This document shows positions 42,018-50,733 of a stretch of DNA of 64,000 bases, in pieces. Numbering within the stretch: position 1 is the stretch's first letter; each line of letters begins with the position of its first letter. This DNA comes from Sphingomonas sp. Its GTDB lineage: Bacteria > Pseudomonadota > Alphaproteobacteria > Sphingomonadales > Sphingomonadaceae. Where the stretch lies: the NCBI RefSeq assembly GCF_019746665.1, contig NZ_JAIERS010000006.1:62001-126000 (forward strand), in the 5' to 3' direction. The notes below the pieces were generated by a model. It saw only the letters and a program-made list of their open reading frames with translations. It had not been told where the DNA came from and did no database searches. A program made the translations under genes and the position numbers.

Positions 42018-43606
42018 CCCCGGAACAGCCCGCCGAGCACCCCACGCACCACCTGGCCGAGCATCCCGCCCGAGCCGCCGCCGCGGCGAGTGCCGGTGCC
42101 GAGCACTTGCTTGGCGAATTCGTTCGCCACCTGCCGCGTGATCGTGCTCGTCGCGGTGCGCGCGGCGGAGGTCGCGACCTTGTTCCACACCGAATTCTGC
42201 GCGGCGCGTGCCTGCTCCTTGGCGGCGCGCGCTTCCTCCTTGACGCGCACCGCTTCGGCCTTTTGCGCTTCGTCCGCCGCCTTGGCCTCGGCGGCGGCGG
42301 CCTGCGCCTCCTGCGCCTTGGCCGCGAGGATTTCCTCGGCCGAATCGCGATCGACCAGCGTGTCGTATTTCGCGCCGACCGCGTCGGTGTCGATCAGCAC
42401 GCGGCGCTCCTCGGGGGTGATCGGGCCGACGCGCGAGGCGGGCGGGCGGATCAGCACCCGCTCGACCGGCGAGGGCGCGCCATCGGCCATCAACAGCGAG
42501 ACCAGCGCCTCGCCCACCTTCAGCTCGGTGATCGCGCTCGCGACATCGACCGCCGGGTTGGGCCGGAAGGTCGTCGCCGCCGCCTTTACCGCCGCCTGAT
42601 CGCGCGGGGTGAAGGCGCGCAGCGCGTGCTGCACGCGGTTGCCGAGCTGCCCCGCCACCTTGTCGGGAATGTCGATCGGGTTCTGGGTGATGAAATAGAC
42701 GCCGACCCCCTTCGATCGGATCAGCCGCACGACCTGCTCGATCTTCTCCAGCAACGCCTCGGGCGCGTCATCGAACAGCAGATGCGCCTCGTCGAAGAAG
42801 AAGGCGAGCTTGGGCTTGTCCGGGTCGCCGACCTCGGGAAGCGTCTCGAACAGCTCGCTCATCAGCCACAGCAGGAAGGTGGCGTAGAGCTTGGGCGAGG
42901 CCATCAGCTTGTCGGCGGCGAGGATGTTGACGATACCCGCGCCGGCATCGTCGAGCGTCAGAAAGTCACCAAGGTCGAGCGCCGGCTCGCCGAAGAAATG
43001 CTCGCCACCCTGCGCGCGCAACTGCAGCAGCGCGCGCTGGATCGTGCCGACCGATTGCTTGCTGACATTGCCATAGGTCGTGGTCAGCTCCGCCGCGCGC
43101 TCGGCGCAGTGGGCGAGCAGCGCCTGCAGATCGTCGAGATCGAGCAGCAGCAGCCCTTCCTGATCGGCGAGGTGGAAGGCGATCGTCAGCACGCCTTCCT
43201 GCGTCTCGTTCAGGCCGAGCAGCCGCGCGAGCAGCAGCGGCCCCATTTCGGAAACCGTGGTGCGGATCGGGTGGCCCTGCTCGCCGAACAAGTCCCACAA
43301 TTGCACCGGCGCCGCGCGATAGGCCCAGCCGGTATCGCCAATCTCCGCCGCGCGGGCGGTGAAGGCGGCATGGGGCTTGGCGGTGGGGCTGCCGGGCATC
43401 GACAGCCCCGCGAGATCGCCCTTCACATCCGCCACAAAGCAGGGGATGCCGGCGGCGGAGAAGCCTTCGATCATGCCCTGCACCGTCACCGTCTTGCCGG
43501 TGCCGGTGGCGCCGGCGATCAGGCCGTGGCGATTGGCGCGCTTCAGCTCGATCGCCTGGGGGGTGGCGCCACCGCTCGCCGCCCCGATGAACACCGTCTC
43601 GCCCAT
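42014..43606 (-). CDS. HerA-like ATPase, DUF853 family
   Basis: A 530-residue P-loop ATPase. Walker A GATGTGKT is at 32-39; [32 protein letters not shown] contains Walker B and sensor region; [23 protein letters not shown] fits the YjgR/DUF853 branch of the HerA/FtsK superfamily. After about residue 430 a coiled, Ala/Glu/Lys-rich segment ([23 protein letters not shown]) precedes a Gly/Arg tail. No NurA nuclease or defence partner is adjacent, so a HerA-type repair role is not supported. Confidence 0.9.
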   Translation of the reverse strand: MGETVFIGAASGGATPQAIELKRANRHGLIAGATGTGKTVTVQGMIEGFSAAGIPCFVADVKGDLAGLSMPGSPTAKPHAAFTARAAEIGDTGWAYRAAPVQLWDLFGEQGHPIRTTVSEMGPLLLARLLGLNETQEGVLTIAFHLADQEGLLLLDLDDLQALLAHCAERAAELTTTYGNVSKQSVGTIQRALLQLRAQGGEHFFGEPALDLGDFLTLDDAGAGIVNILAADKLMASPKLYATFLLWLMSELFETLPEVGDPDKPKLAFFFDEAHLLFDDAPEALLEKIEQVVRLIRSKGVGVYFITQNPIDIPDKVAGQLGNRVQHALRAFTPRDQAAVKAAATTFRPNPAVDVASAITELKVGEALVSLLMADGAPSPVERVLIRPPASRVGPITPEERRVLIDTDAVGAKYDTLVDRDSAEEILAAKAQEAQAAAAEAKAADEAQKAEAVRVKEEARAAKEQARAAQNSVWNKVATSAARTATSTITRQVANEFAKQVLGTGTRRGGGSGGMLGQVVRGVLGGLFRG

Positions 43607-43665
43607 GCCCGCCTCCCGTGTCTCGCCGCAGGATAAGCGGGGCGGGGGGCGGGGCGAAAGCGAAA

Positions 43666-44166
43666 TCAGCCGCGCCGGGCGAGCCGGCCGAGCACCGCCG
43701 TGCCCTTGTGCGCGGCGACGCCGGGGCCGGCGGTGGCGATCACCTCCTGCGGCACCGGCATCGCCCCGCATTCTGTGCAGACGAGCCGCGCGGTCACCCG
43801 CCCGCCGCAATCGCGGTGCTCGGCGCGCGTCGGCGGCCCCTCGGCGAGCGGCTGCCAGCGATCGCCCCAGTCCATCAGCGCGACGAGCGTGGTGAGGAAA
43901 TCGGCGCCCTTCTCGGTCAGGCGATATTCGTGGCGGGTGCGCCCCGTCTCGCGATAGGCGACGCGGGTGAGCACGCCATGCTCAACGAGCTTCGCCAGCC
44001 GCTCGGCGAGCACCTTGCGCGGGATGCCGAGATCGGCGGCGATCGCGTCGAACCGGTTCAGCCCCAGGAAGATGTCGCGCAGGATCAGCGGCGTCCACCA
44101 CTCCCCCACCACCTCCATCGTGCGGGCGACCGAGCAGGCGAAATCGGCGAACGAGGTGCGGGCCAT
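43666..44166 (-). CDS. HxlR-family transcriptional regulator (third)
   Basis: A 166-residue regulator: the winged helix (about 5-100: [57 protein letters not shown]) is followed by a C-terminal segment with four or so cysteine/histidine candidates (HRDCGGRV...[11 protein letters not shown]) that may bind zinc. C11 lies at the usual sensor position. It is divergent from the tautomerase gene, and the 99-base gap carries inverted copies of AAGTTCC(T/C)TG. The start is at 44166. Confidence 0.87.
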   Translation of the reverse strand: MARTSFADFACSVARTMEVVGEWWTPLILRDIFLGLNRFDAIAADLGIPRKVLAERLAKLVEHGVLTRVAYRETGRTRHEYRLTEKGADFLTTLVALMDWGDRWQPLAEGPPTRAEHRDCGGRVTARLVCTECGAMPVPQEVIATAGPGVAAHKGTAVLGRLARRG

Positions 44167-44182
44167 GGCGCTTCGCGTAGCT

Positions 44183-44233
44183 AAGTTCCTTGACGAAATC
44201 CAGCTCGCCGTGCTGAGTTCATCCAGGGAACTT
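44183..44233. promoter_or_regulatory. Inverted AAGTTCC motifs in the HxlR/tautomerase gap
   Basis: AAGTTCC-TTG reads forwards at 44183, and AAGTTCC-CTG reads on the minus strand from 44233. The two ten-base motifs match except at one position, and each lies near one of the divergent starts, so a single regulator could control both genes. TTGACG following the first motif may be a -35 element. Confidence 0.5.
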
Positions 44234-44265
44234 CGAGTCGCCCCCCTATTTCGAGGAGACAGACG

Positions 44266-44745
44266 ATGCCGATGATCGACGTGTATCACCCGCAAGGCGC
44301 TTTCAGCCCGGAGGCCCAGGCGCGGCTTGGCGAGGCGCTCACCGCGCTGCTGCTGGAGATGGAGGGCGCGCCGGACAATCCCGTGTCGCGCACGATCAGC
44401 TGGGCGTTCTTCCACCCGCTGCCGGCGGGCACGATCTTCGTCGGCGGCAAGCCGGCGGCCCAGAATATCTACAAGATCGTCTTCTCGGTGCCGCAGGGTA
44501 CGCGCAAGCTGCACGGCCCGGCGACGCTCGATCAGCGCGACGCGCTGGTGAAGGCGGCAACGCGGCTGGTGCTGGCGGCCGAGGGCAGCGAGGCCACCCC
44601 GGCCAATCAGGCGCGGGTGTGGTGCTTCCTCCACGAGGTGCCCGAGGCAACCTGGGGCGGCCAGGGCCGGCTGGTCGGGATTCGTGACATCAGCGCGTTC
44701 GTGATGTCCGGCGCCGCGGCCGCGCCCGAGCTGGTCGAGGCTTGA
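44266..44745 (+). CDS. Tautomerase-superfamily protein
   Basis: A 159-residue protein with two beta-alpha-beta units and a proline as second residue (MPMIDVY), as in tautomerases of the 4-oxalocrotonate/MIF superfamily, whose catalytic base is Pro1 after Met removal. FFHPLPAGTIFVGG, VFSVPQGTR and FLHEVPEATWGGQG mark the two halves. The strong GAGGAG before ATG and the HxlR regulator gene diverging from it suggest induced expression. The substrate is unknown. Confidence 0.82.
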   Translation: MPMIDVYHPQGAFSPEAQARLGEALTALLLEMEGAPDNPVSRTISWAFFHPLPAGTIFVGGKPAAQNIYKIVFSVPQGTRKLHGPATLDQRDALVKAATRLVLAAEGSEATPANQARVWCFLHEVPEATWGGQGRLVGIRDISAFVMSGAAAAPELVEA

Positions 44746-44750
44746 ATGGA

Positions 44751-44785
44751 AAACGCCGCCCGCGTGGCGATCGCGGGCGGCGTTT
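44751..44785. terminator. Strong bidirectional terminator
   Basis: AAACGCCGCCCGCG and CGCGGGCGGCGTTT are perfect 14-base complements around a seven-base loop. The A-run before and the T-run after the stem let it work on both strands, ending the tautomerase gene (plus) and degP (minus). Confidence 0.85.
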
Positions 44786-44809
44786 CGTGGCTAGTTCTGC
44801 AGCCGGCCG

Positions 44810-46351
44810 TTACTTCTTCAGCCGGATCGCGACGAACAGGCCCGGGGTGCGGCCGCGCTGGACGAACAGCAGCAGCGAGTCGCGGCCCTGCGCGCGCGCC
44901 TGCGCCACCACCTGGGCGAGCGCCGCGACGGTCGTGGTCGGCTGGCGGTTGGCGGCGACGATCAGGTCACCGCGCTTCAACCCCTTTTGCCCGGCGTCGC
45001 TCGAAGGATCGACGGTGGTGACCACCACGCCCTTCGCGGTCGAATCGAGCCCCAGCGCGCGCTGGATCTGCGGCGTCAGCTCGGTGACGGTGAGGCCGAC
45101 CGAGTTGCTCATCGCCTGGTCGCCCTGGCCTTGCCCGCTGTCGGGCATGGCGCTGTCGTCGTCGCCATCGCCGGTCTGCGCCGCCAGTTCCTGCGGCGAG
45201 GGGCGGGTGCCCGCGGTCACCGTCAGCGCGGTGGGCTTGCCGTCGCGCAGAATGTCGAGCCGGATCGCGTCGCCCGGCTTGGTCTGGCCGACGAGATAGG
45301 TGAGCGACTGCTCGTTCGTCACGTCCTGGCCGTTGACCTTCAGCACCACGTCGCCGACGCGGACCCCGGCGCGGCCGGCGGGGGTATCGGGCTCGACGCT
45401 GCGGATGATCTCGCCGTGGTTCTTCGCCACGCCGAGCGCGCTGGCGAGATCCTCGTCGATCGGCTGCGGGCCGACGCCCAGATAGCCGCGCTTCACCGCC
45501 TGGCCCTTCATCAGCGTGTCGATGATCGGCCGCGCCTGCTCGGCGGGGATCGCGAAGCCGATGCCGATATTGCCGCCCGAGGGGCTGAGGATCTGCGAAT
45601 TGATGCCGATCACCTCGCCCCGCAGGTCGAACATCGGGCCGCCCGAATTGCCCTGGTTGATCGAGGCGTCGGTCTGGATGAAGCGATCATAGAGCCCGAG
45701 GCCGGTGGTGCGGTGGAGCGCCGAGATGATCCCCGCGGTCACCGTCGAGCCGATGCCGAACGGGTTGCCGATCGCGACGATCCAGTCGCCGACGCGCGCC
45801 CGGGTCGAATCACCGAAGCGCACGAACGGGAAGGTCGCGCCCTCGATCTTGAGCAGCGCCAGGTCCGAATCCTGATCGCGGCCGATCAGCTTCGCCGGAT
45901 ATTCCTTCCCGTCGGTGAGCGTCACGGTGATCGAATCGACCGTGGCGCCGCGCGCGCCGGGGGCGACGACGTGGTTGTTCGTCACCACATAGCCATCGGC
46001 CGAGATGATGAAGCCCGAGCCGAGCGACTGCGCCTGGCGCGTGACCGGCGCGCCGCCCTGGCCGCCGCCCTGCCCGCCGCCGAACTGGTTGAAGAAATCC
46101 TGGAACGGCGTGCCCTGGAACGGATTGGCCTGCTGCTGCACCTTGATCGACTGTTTGGTCGAGATGTTGACCACCGCCGGCTGCAGCCGCGCGACCAGAT
46201 CGGCGAAGCTAACCGGCGCGCCGGCGCGCGGCGCGATCTGCGCCATCGCCTCGGGCGCATTCTGCGCGGTTTGCGCCGGCGGATTCAGCGCGAGCGACGC
46301 GGTCGTCCCCGCCAGCAACAACGCACCCGTGATCGCATAAGCGTAACGCAC
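44810..46351 (-). CDS. degP: Do/DegP-type periplasmic serine protease-chaperone
   Basis: A 513-residue protein: signal peptide (YAYAITGALLLAGTTASLA), trypsin-like domain with H127 (TNNHVV), D163 (SDLALL) and S236 (GNSGGP), then two PDZ domains (about 275-365 and 405-510). It degrades or refolds damaged periplasmic proteins. A GTG start at 46351 with AAGGGA seven bases before was preferred to the TTG or CTG extension to 46396. The Gly/Gln-rich loop at about 91-100 (GGGQGGGQGG) is the LA loop. It lies just downstream of hflK-hflC, as in other alphaproteobacteria. Confidence 0.93.
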   Translation of the reverse strand: MRYAYAITGALLLAGTTASLALNPPAQTAQNAPEAMAQIAPRAGAPVSFADLVARLQPAVVNISTKQSIKVQQQANPFQGTPFQDFFNQFGGGQGGGQGGAPVTRQAQSLGSGFIISADGYVVTNNHVVAPGARGATVDSITVTLTDGKEYPAKLIGRDQDSDLALLKIEGATFPFVRFGDSTRARVGDWIVAIGNPFGIGSTVTAGIISALHRTTGLGLYDRFIQTDASINQGNSGGPMFDLRGEVIGINSQILSPSGGNIGIGFAIPAEQARPIIDTLMKGQAVKRGYLGVGPQPIDEDLASALGVAKNHGEIIRSVEPDTPAGRAGVRVGDVVLKVNGQDVTNEQSLTYLVGQTKPGDAIRLDILRDGKPTALTVTAGTRPSPQELAAQTGDGDDDSAMPDSGQGQGDQAMSNSVGLTVTELTPQIQRALGLDSTAKGVVVTTVDPSSDAGQKGLKRGDLIVAANRQPTTTVAALAQVVAQARAQGRDSLLLFVQRGRTPGLFVAIRLKK

Positions 46352-46432
46352 TTTCGGTCCCTTCCTATCCGCAATTTGGGGCGGCTTGTCGCCCAACCAG
46401 TCTGAACGCTTTTTGAATAAACTTGTCGCGAC

Positions 46433-47299
46433 TCACCGTGCGGCGGCGCCCGCGCGGCCGCCGAACTGCCGCAGATACGCATCGCCCGGCGTCAGCACCA
46501 CCTGGGTCTGGCCTTGCGCGAAGGTCGTCCGGTAGGACTGCATAGCACGGTAGAAATCATAGAATTCCGGGTCCTTGCCAAAGCTTTCGGCATAAATGCG
46601 GGAAGCATCGGCATCGGCCTGCGCGCGGATGATCTGCGCCTGCTTCTGCCCCTCGGCACGGATCGTCGTCGCCTGTTGCTGGCGCGCCGAGGCCATGCGG
46701 GTGAGCGCGCTTTCGAGCGGGCTGCCATCGGGCAGATCGGCGTGGCGGATGCGCACGTCGACGATCTCGACGCCATAGCTGCTCGCGCGGCGCTGGAGCC
46801 CGGCCTGGATATTGTCCATCACCGCATCGCGCTCGGGGCTGAGCAGCGCGGCGAACGGCCGCTTGCCGAGTTCGTTGCGCAAAGCGGAGGCGAGCAGCGG
46901 GCGCAGCCGGTCGGCGACGATCTGCTCGGTATTGCCGGCGCTGCCGGTCGAGACCACGGCGGTGAGCGGCTTGACGATGCGGAACCGGGCAAAGGCATCG
47001 ACCTCGAGCGGATATTGTTCGGTCGAAAGCACCGGCTGGTTCGACAGATCGACATCGAGGACGCGCTTGTCGACCAGCACGACCTTGTCGAAGAACGGGA
47101 ACTTGAACACCGGGCCGGCCTCGGTCCGCCCCAATTGCTCGTTCGCGCGCCAGCTGTTGATCGTGCGCACCGGCTTTTCGAAGCGCAGGATCACCGCCTG
47201 CTGGGTTTCGCGTACGACGACGAACGACGATCCGATCAGGATCAGCACCAGCAAGGCCGCGACGACGAGCGCGATCGGCGAGCGCCAGAAATTGGTCAT
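46433..47299 (-). CDS. hflC: Protease modulator HflC
   Basis: A 288-residue SPFH/prohibitin-domain protein with one N-terminal membrane helix (IALVVAALLVLILIGSSFVVV). FEKPVRTI...GPVFKFPFFDKVVLVDKRVLDVD is the SPFH core; the C-terminal SARQQQATTIRAEGQKQAQIIRAQADADASRIYAESFGKDPEFYDFYRAMQSYRT is the helical part. With HflK it forms the cage around FtsH and modulates membrane-protein degradation. Its ATG overlaps the hflK stop. Confidence 0.95.
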   Translation of the reverse strand: MTNFWRSPIALVVAALLVLILIGSSFVVVRETQQAVILRFEKPVRTINSWRANEQLGRTEAGPVFKFPFFDKVVLVDKRVLDVDLSNQPVLSTEQYPLEVDAFARFRIVKPLTAVVSTGSAGNTEQIVADRLRPLLASALRNELGKRPFAALLSPERDAVMDNIQAGLQRRASSYGVEIVDVRIRHADLPDGSPLESALTRMASARQQQATTIRAEGQKQAQIIRAQADADASRIYAESFGKDPEFYDFYRAMQSYRTTFAQGQTQVVLTPGDAYLRQFGGRAGAAAR

Positions 47300-48414
47300 T
47301 GGCTGCCTCCCGCGCGCGCGCTGCTGGTAACGGTCGCCTCGTCGGCGGCCGGCGGGGTGCGCGGCGTCACCGGCAGCGGCAAATAGGGCTGCACCCCCTG
47401 CGGCGTGCCGACCACGGTCTTGTCAGCGCGGCCGAGCACCTGCTCCAGCGTCTCGTAATACATCCGCCGCCGCGTCACGTCGGGCGCGAGGCGATATTGT
47501 TCGTAAGCGAGATCGAACTCGCGCGCCGCGCCTTCGGCCCGCGCGATCACTTGCTGGGCATAGCCGCGCGCGTTGTTCATGTTCGACTGCGCTTCCTGCT
47601 GCGCCGCGCTCACTTCCTTGAAAGCGTCGCGCACCTTCGACGGCGGATCGACCCGGCCGATATCGACGCCCTGCACCTGGATGCCGGCATGATATTGGTT
47701 GAGCAGGCTCTGCATCAGCTGCTGGGTCCGCGCCGCGATCGCCGCCTTGCCGCCGGCGATCGCCTGGTCGAGCGTGACGGTCGCCATCACCGCGCGCATC
47801 GAGGCTTCGGCGACGGCGCGCACGGTTTCCTCGGGATCCTTGATCTCGAACACATAATCCTGCGGGTTGCTGACGTTCCACGAGACGGTGTAGCTCAGGT
47901 CGACGATGTTCTGGTCGCCGGTCAGCACCAGATTCTCGCTCCCGCCATTGCCGGGGAAGCCGATCGTGCGCACGCTTTCGACGTCGATCTTCTGCACCGC
48001 GGCGAAGGGCGCGGGCAAGGTAAGGCCGATGCCCGAGGGCAGCGTATCGGCATAGCGGCCCAGCACCGTCACCACCCCCCGCTGCTGCGGGCCGATGACG
48101 TGGATGCTCGTCAGCATCACCCACAGCACCACCACCAGCGCGATGCCGGCGAGCCACAGGTTGCGTGCCTGCGCGCCGCCCGGCAGCCCGCCAAAGCCGC
48201 CGCCGCCCCCGCCCGGCCCCTGCGGACCGCGCGCGCGGCGCAGGAACTCGTCGAGCGCGGTCGGCTTCGGCCCGCCCGGGCGCGGCCGGCCGCCCGGAGG
48301 CACCGCCCAGGGATTGCGGTTGCCGTCATCGCCACCGCTGCCCCCACCCCAGGGGCTGTTCTTGTCGCTCATGAAGAAGGGAAGGCGCCGCCACCAGGCC
48401 GGAGAGGTCGTCAT
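47296..48414 (-). CDS. hflK: Protease modulator HflK
   Basis: A 372-residue SPFH protein. The N-terminal tail (SDKNSPWGGGSGGDDGNRNPWAVPPGGRPRPGGP) is Gly/Pro-rich and typical for HflK, followed by a membrane helix (LWLAGIALVVVLWVMLTSI), the SPFH core (TVLGRYADTLPSGIGLTLPAPFAAVQKIDVESVRTIGF) and the helical domain. It partners HflC to regulate FtsH. The start is uncertain: ATG at 48414 or 48372 (MSDKN). The first ORF residues before these are unlikely. It is divergent from the Mrp gene. Confidence 0.92.
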   Translation of the reverse strand: MTTSPAWWRRLPFFMSDKNSPWGGGSGGDDGNRNPWAVPPGGRPRPGGPKPTALDEFLRRARGPQGPGGGGGGFGGLPGGAQARNLWLAGIALVVVLWVMLTSIHVIGPQQRGVVTVLGRYADTLPSGIGLTLPAPFAAVQKIDVESVRTIGFPGNGGSENLVLTGDQNIVDLSYTVSWNVSNPQDYVFEIKDPEETVRAVAEASMRAVMATVTLDQAIAGGKAAIAARTQQLMQSLLNQYHAGIQVQGVDIGRVDPPSKVRDAFKEVSAAQQEAQSNMNNARGYAQQVIARAEGAAREFDLAYEQYRLAPDVTRRRMYYETLEQVLGRADKTVVGTPQGVQPYLPLPVTPRTPPAADEATVTSSARAGGSQ

Positions 48415-48485
48415 ATCCGTCTTTATAGGTGCCCTACGGAAGAAAAACAGTGGCAAGCGTGCGGCAGCGGCTTATCAGCCCCGCC

Positions 48486-49436
48486 ATGGATGCTTTGCAG
48501 CAATTGCTCGCGACCGAGCCGCGCGCGACGGGGCGGCTGACGGAGGGGCGCGCGCGGATCGTGCTCGACGTGGACGGGCTCGCGGCCGAGCAAGCCGACG
48601 CACTCGAAGCGCGGCTGAAGGCGGCGGCCGAAGCGCTGCCGGGGGTGAGCGCGGTGACGATCGCGCGCACCGCCGAGCGCCGCCGGCGGCGGTTGATCGC
48701 GGTGGCGAGCGGCAAGGGCGGGGTCGGCAAATCGACCGTCGCCGCCAATCTCGCGGTGGCGCTGGCGCGGCGCGGGGCGCGGGTCGGGGTGGTCGACGCC
48801 GACATTTATGGTCCCTCGCAACCCCGCATCCTGGGGGTGGAAGGGGTGCGGGCGCAGGCGCGCGGCAAGCAGTTGTTGCCGGTGGCGACGCCTTATGGCG
48901 TGGCGCTGCTGTCGATGGGGCAGCTCGCCGCCGCCGACAGCGCGATCGCCTGGCGCGGGCCGATGGCGGCGGGCGCGCTGCTCCAGCTGGTCGAGGCCGA
49001 TTGGGCGGGGGTCGACACGCTGATCCTCGATCTGCCCCCGGGCACGGGCGACGTGCAGCTGACGATGGTGCAGCGGCACAAGCCCGACGGGGTGGTGATC
49101 GTCTCCACCCCGCAAGACTTGGCCTGGCTCGACGCGCGCCGCGCGATCGCGCTGTTCGAAAAGGCCGAGGTGCCGATCATCGGCCTCGTCGAGAACATGG
49201 CGGGCTATCAATGCCCGACATGCGGCGCGGTCTCCGATCCGTTCGGACGCGGCGGGGCGGCGGCGGCGGCGGAAGCGCTCGGCATCGCGCTCCTGGCCCG
49301 GCTGCCGCTGGCGATGGCGATCCGTGAAGCCTCCGACGCCGGCACGCCCCCCGCCGCCGGGAACGGGGCCGAGGCCGCCGCGTTCGCAACCCTGGCCGAA
49401 CAGGTTGACGCCTGGCTCGCCGCGCAACCGGGATAA
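48486..49436 (+). CDS. Mrp/NBP35-family iron-sulfur carrier ATPase
   Basis: A 316-residue protein: a short N-terminal MIP18-like domain (about 1-60), then a ParA-like ATPase with deviant Walker A GKGGVGKST at 76-84, DADIYGPS, and DTLILDLPPGTGD. CPTC at 243-246 is the cluster-binding pair. Mrp proteins carry and insert Fe-S clusters. The chosen start at 48486 gives a slightly short N-terminal domain; a GTG at 48450 would lengthen it. The CoA-binding protein gene follows after five bases. Confidence 0.92.
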   Translation: MDALQQLLATEPRATGRLTEGRARIVLDVDGLAAEQADALEARLKAAAEALPGVSAVTIARTAERRRRRLIAVASGKGGVGKSTVAANLAVALARRGARVGVVDADIYGPSQPRILGVEGVRAQARGKQLLPVATPYGVALLSMGQLAAADSAIAWRGPMAAGALLQLVEADWAGVDTLILDLPPGTGDVQLTMVQRHKPDGVVIVSTPQDLAWLDARRAIALFEKAEVPIIGLVENMAGYQCPTCGAVSDPFGRGGAAAAAEALGIALLARLPLAMAIREASDAGTPPAAGNGAEAAAFATLAEQVDAWLAAQPG

Positions 49437-49441
49437 CGTCC

Positions 49442-49870
49442 ATGCCGCTCACCACCGATGCCGAGATTCGCGAGCTGCTCGAAAACGTCCGCACGGTCGC
49501 GATGGTCGGCGCGTCGGACAAGCCCGATCGCCCGAGCTACGCGGTGATGGCGACGCTCCAGGCGCATGGCTACCGCGTGATCCCGGTGAACCCCGCGATC
49601 ACCGGCGAGCATATCCACGGCGAGTTCGTGTTCCGCGAGCTGGCGCAGCTCGGCGACCCGATCGATCTGGTCGACATCTTCCGCAACTCGGCCGCCGCGG
49701 GCGCGGTGGTCGATGACGCGATCGAGGTCGGCGCGAAGGCGGTGTGGATGCAGCTGGGCGTGATCGATGAAGCCGCCGCCGCGCGCGCCGAAGCGGCGGG
49801 GCTGAAGGTGGTGATGGACCGCTGCCCGGCGATCGAGCTGCACCGGCTGGGAATCGCGCCGCGCGGCTGA
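49442..49870 (+). CDS. CoA-binding domain protein
   Basis: A 142-residue stand-alone CoA-binding domain of the succinyl-CoA ligase alpha type: VRTVAMVGASDKPDRPSYAVM, YRVIPVNPAITGEHIHGE, VDIFRNSAAAGAVVDDAIEVGAKAVWMQLGV. These small proteins (YccU-like) bind CoA but have no clear role. It is five bases downstream of the Mrp gene and is probably cotranscribed. Confidence 0.88.
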   Translation: MPLTTDAEIRELLENVRTVAMVGASDKPDRPSYAVMATLQAHGYRVIPVNPAITGEHIHGEFVFRELAQLGDPIDLVDIFRNSAAAGAVVDDAIEVGAKAVWMQLGVIDEAAAARAEAAGLKVVMDRCPAIELHRLGIAPRG

Positions 49871-49913
49871 ACGACGGCTTGCCGCCCGCCGCCCGCCGTG
49901 CGAGCCTGATCCC

Positions 49914-50333
49914 ATGCTGCTGCTCCTCCTGGCCCAGGCCGCGACGCCGGTGACGACGATGAAGGCGGCGCCCCCGCCCGAACGCTTCTCGATCCTGGCG
50001 CCGGTGCCGGGCGAGCCCTGCAGGCCCGGCCCCGCCGAGGGCGAAGTCGTGGTGTGCGGCAACGCGCTGCCCAGCCAGAAACTCCCTTATCCCGAGGAGA
50101 TCGACGCCAGCCGGCCCCGGCCGAGCAACCCCGATCTCACCGGCCACGGCGCGCTCGCGGCGATGAACACGCCCTGCGCCGCGACCTCGGGCGGGTGCGG
50201 CGGCGGGTTGCCGATCATCCCACTGGCGCTCGCGCTCGGCAAGGCACTGGTGAAGGCCGCGACCCCCAAGCCCGACAAGAGCAAGCGCGTACCAATCCCG
50301 CTCGACGAACCCGCGCCGGCGCGGGCGGAGTAA
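49914..50333 (+). CDS. Small exported protein of unknown function
   Basis: A 139-residue protein with a short hydrophobic start (LLLLLAQAATPV), a proline-rich middle with single cysteines (GEPCRPGPAEGEVVVCGNALPS) and a hydrophobic LPIIPLALALGKAL segment near the C-terminus. The cysteine/glycine mix (CAATSGGCGGG) could form disulfides. The EGEVVVCG segment is a motif I recall from uncharacterised sphingomonad secreted proteins; not assigned. It follows the CoA-binding gene by 43 bases. Confidence 0.6.
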   Translation: MLLLLLAQAATPVTTMKAAPPPERFSILAPVPGEPCRPGPAEGEVVVCGNALPSQKLPYPEEIDASRPRPSNPDLTGHGALAAMNTPCAATSGGCGGGLPIIPLALALGKALVKAATPKPDKSKRVPIPLDEPAPARAE

Positions 50334-50336
50334 CGC

Positions 50337-50708
50337 TCAGTCCAGAACGACGAGATGGACCGACGGCGGCTCGGGCTCCGCGAAGCGTGCGACCAGGCTC
50401 GCGAGACTGTCAGCGGCGAGCGGTTCGGCGAAATAGCAGCCCGATTGGTTGCCATCGCTCCAGGCGACGGCCGCTTCGCGCGGCGGCTCGCCGGGGAGCG
50501 TGATGAACACCGCGCGCCCGGGGGTGAGCGGGGTCGTGGTCTCGATCCGCACCCCCAGCGCCGACAGATCGGCGACGCGGCACACCGCCGCCCAGGCGGC
50601 GCTCGTCGTCATCCGCGCCGGGATGCGCACCGCCAGCCGCGGCGCACGGCGATGCTCGGCGCCATCGCTCGGCGCGGGGTGCATCGCAAGGGAGTCGCGG
50701 TCCGTCAT
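50337..50708 (-). CDS. PilZ-domain protein
   Basis: A 123-residue single PilZ domain: EHRRAPRLAVRIPARM (RxxxR c-di-GMP motif), VADLSALGVRIETTTPLTPG (DxSxxG motif), and VAWSDGNQSGCYFAEPL. It probably binds cyclic di-GMP and acts through a partner protein, which is not identifiable here. It ends close to the end of the convergent small exported protein gene. Confidence 0.9.
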   Translation of the reverse strand: MTDRDSLAMHPAPSDGAEHRRAPRLAVRIPARMTTSAAWAAVCRVADLSALGVRIETTTPLTPGRAVFITLPGEPPREAAVAWSDGNQSGCYFAEPLAADSLASLVARFAEPEPPSVHLVVLD

Positions 50709-50733
50709 CGTTGCGATGGTGGCACGACTCCGG

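Noticed and set aside
42014..43606. HerA-like ATPase as part of a defence or DNA-repair system
   Set aside because: It belongs to the YjgR/DUF853 branch, and no NurA, Sir2, nuclease or other defence partner is adjacent.
41873..43636. 587-residue plus-strand ORF opposite the HerA-like gene
   Set aside because: Basic, repetitive composition; the minus strand has Walker A and B motifs and a proper start.
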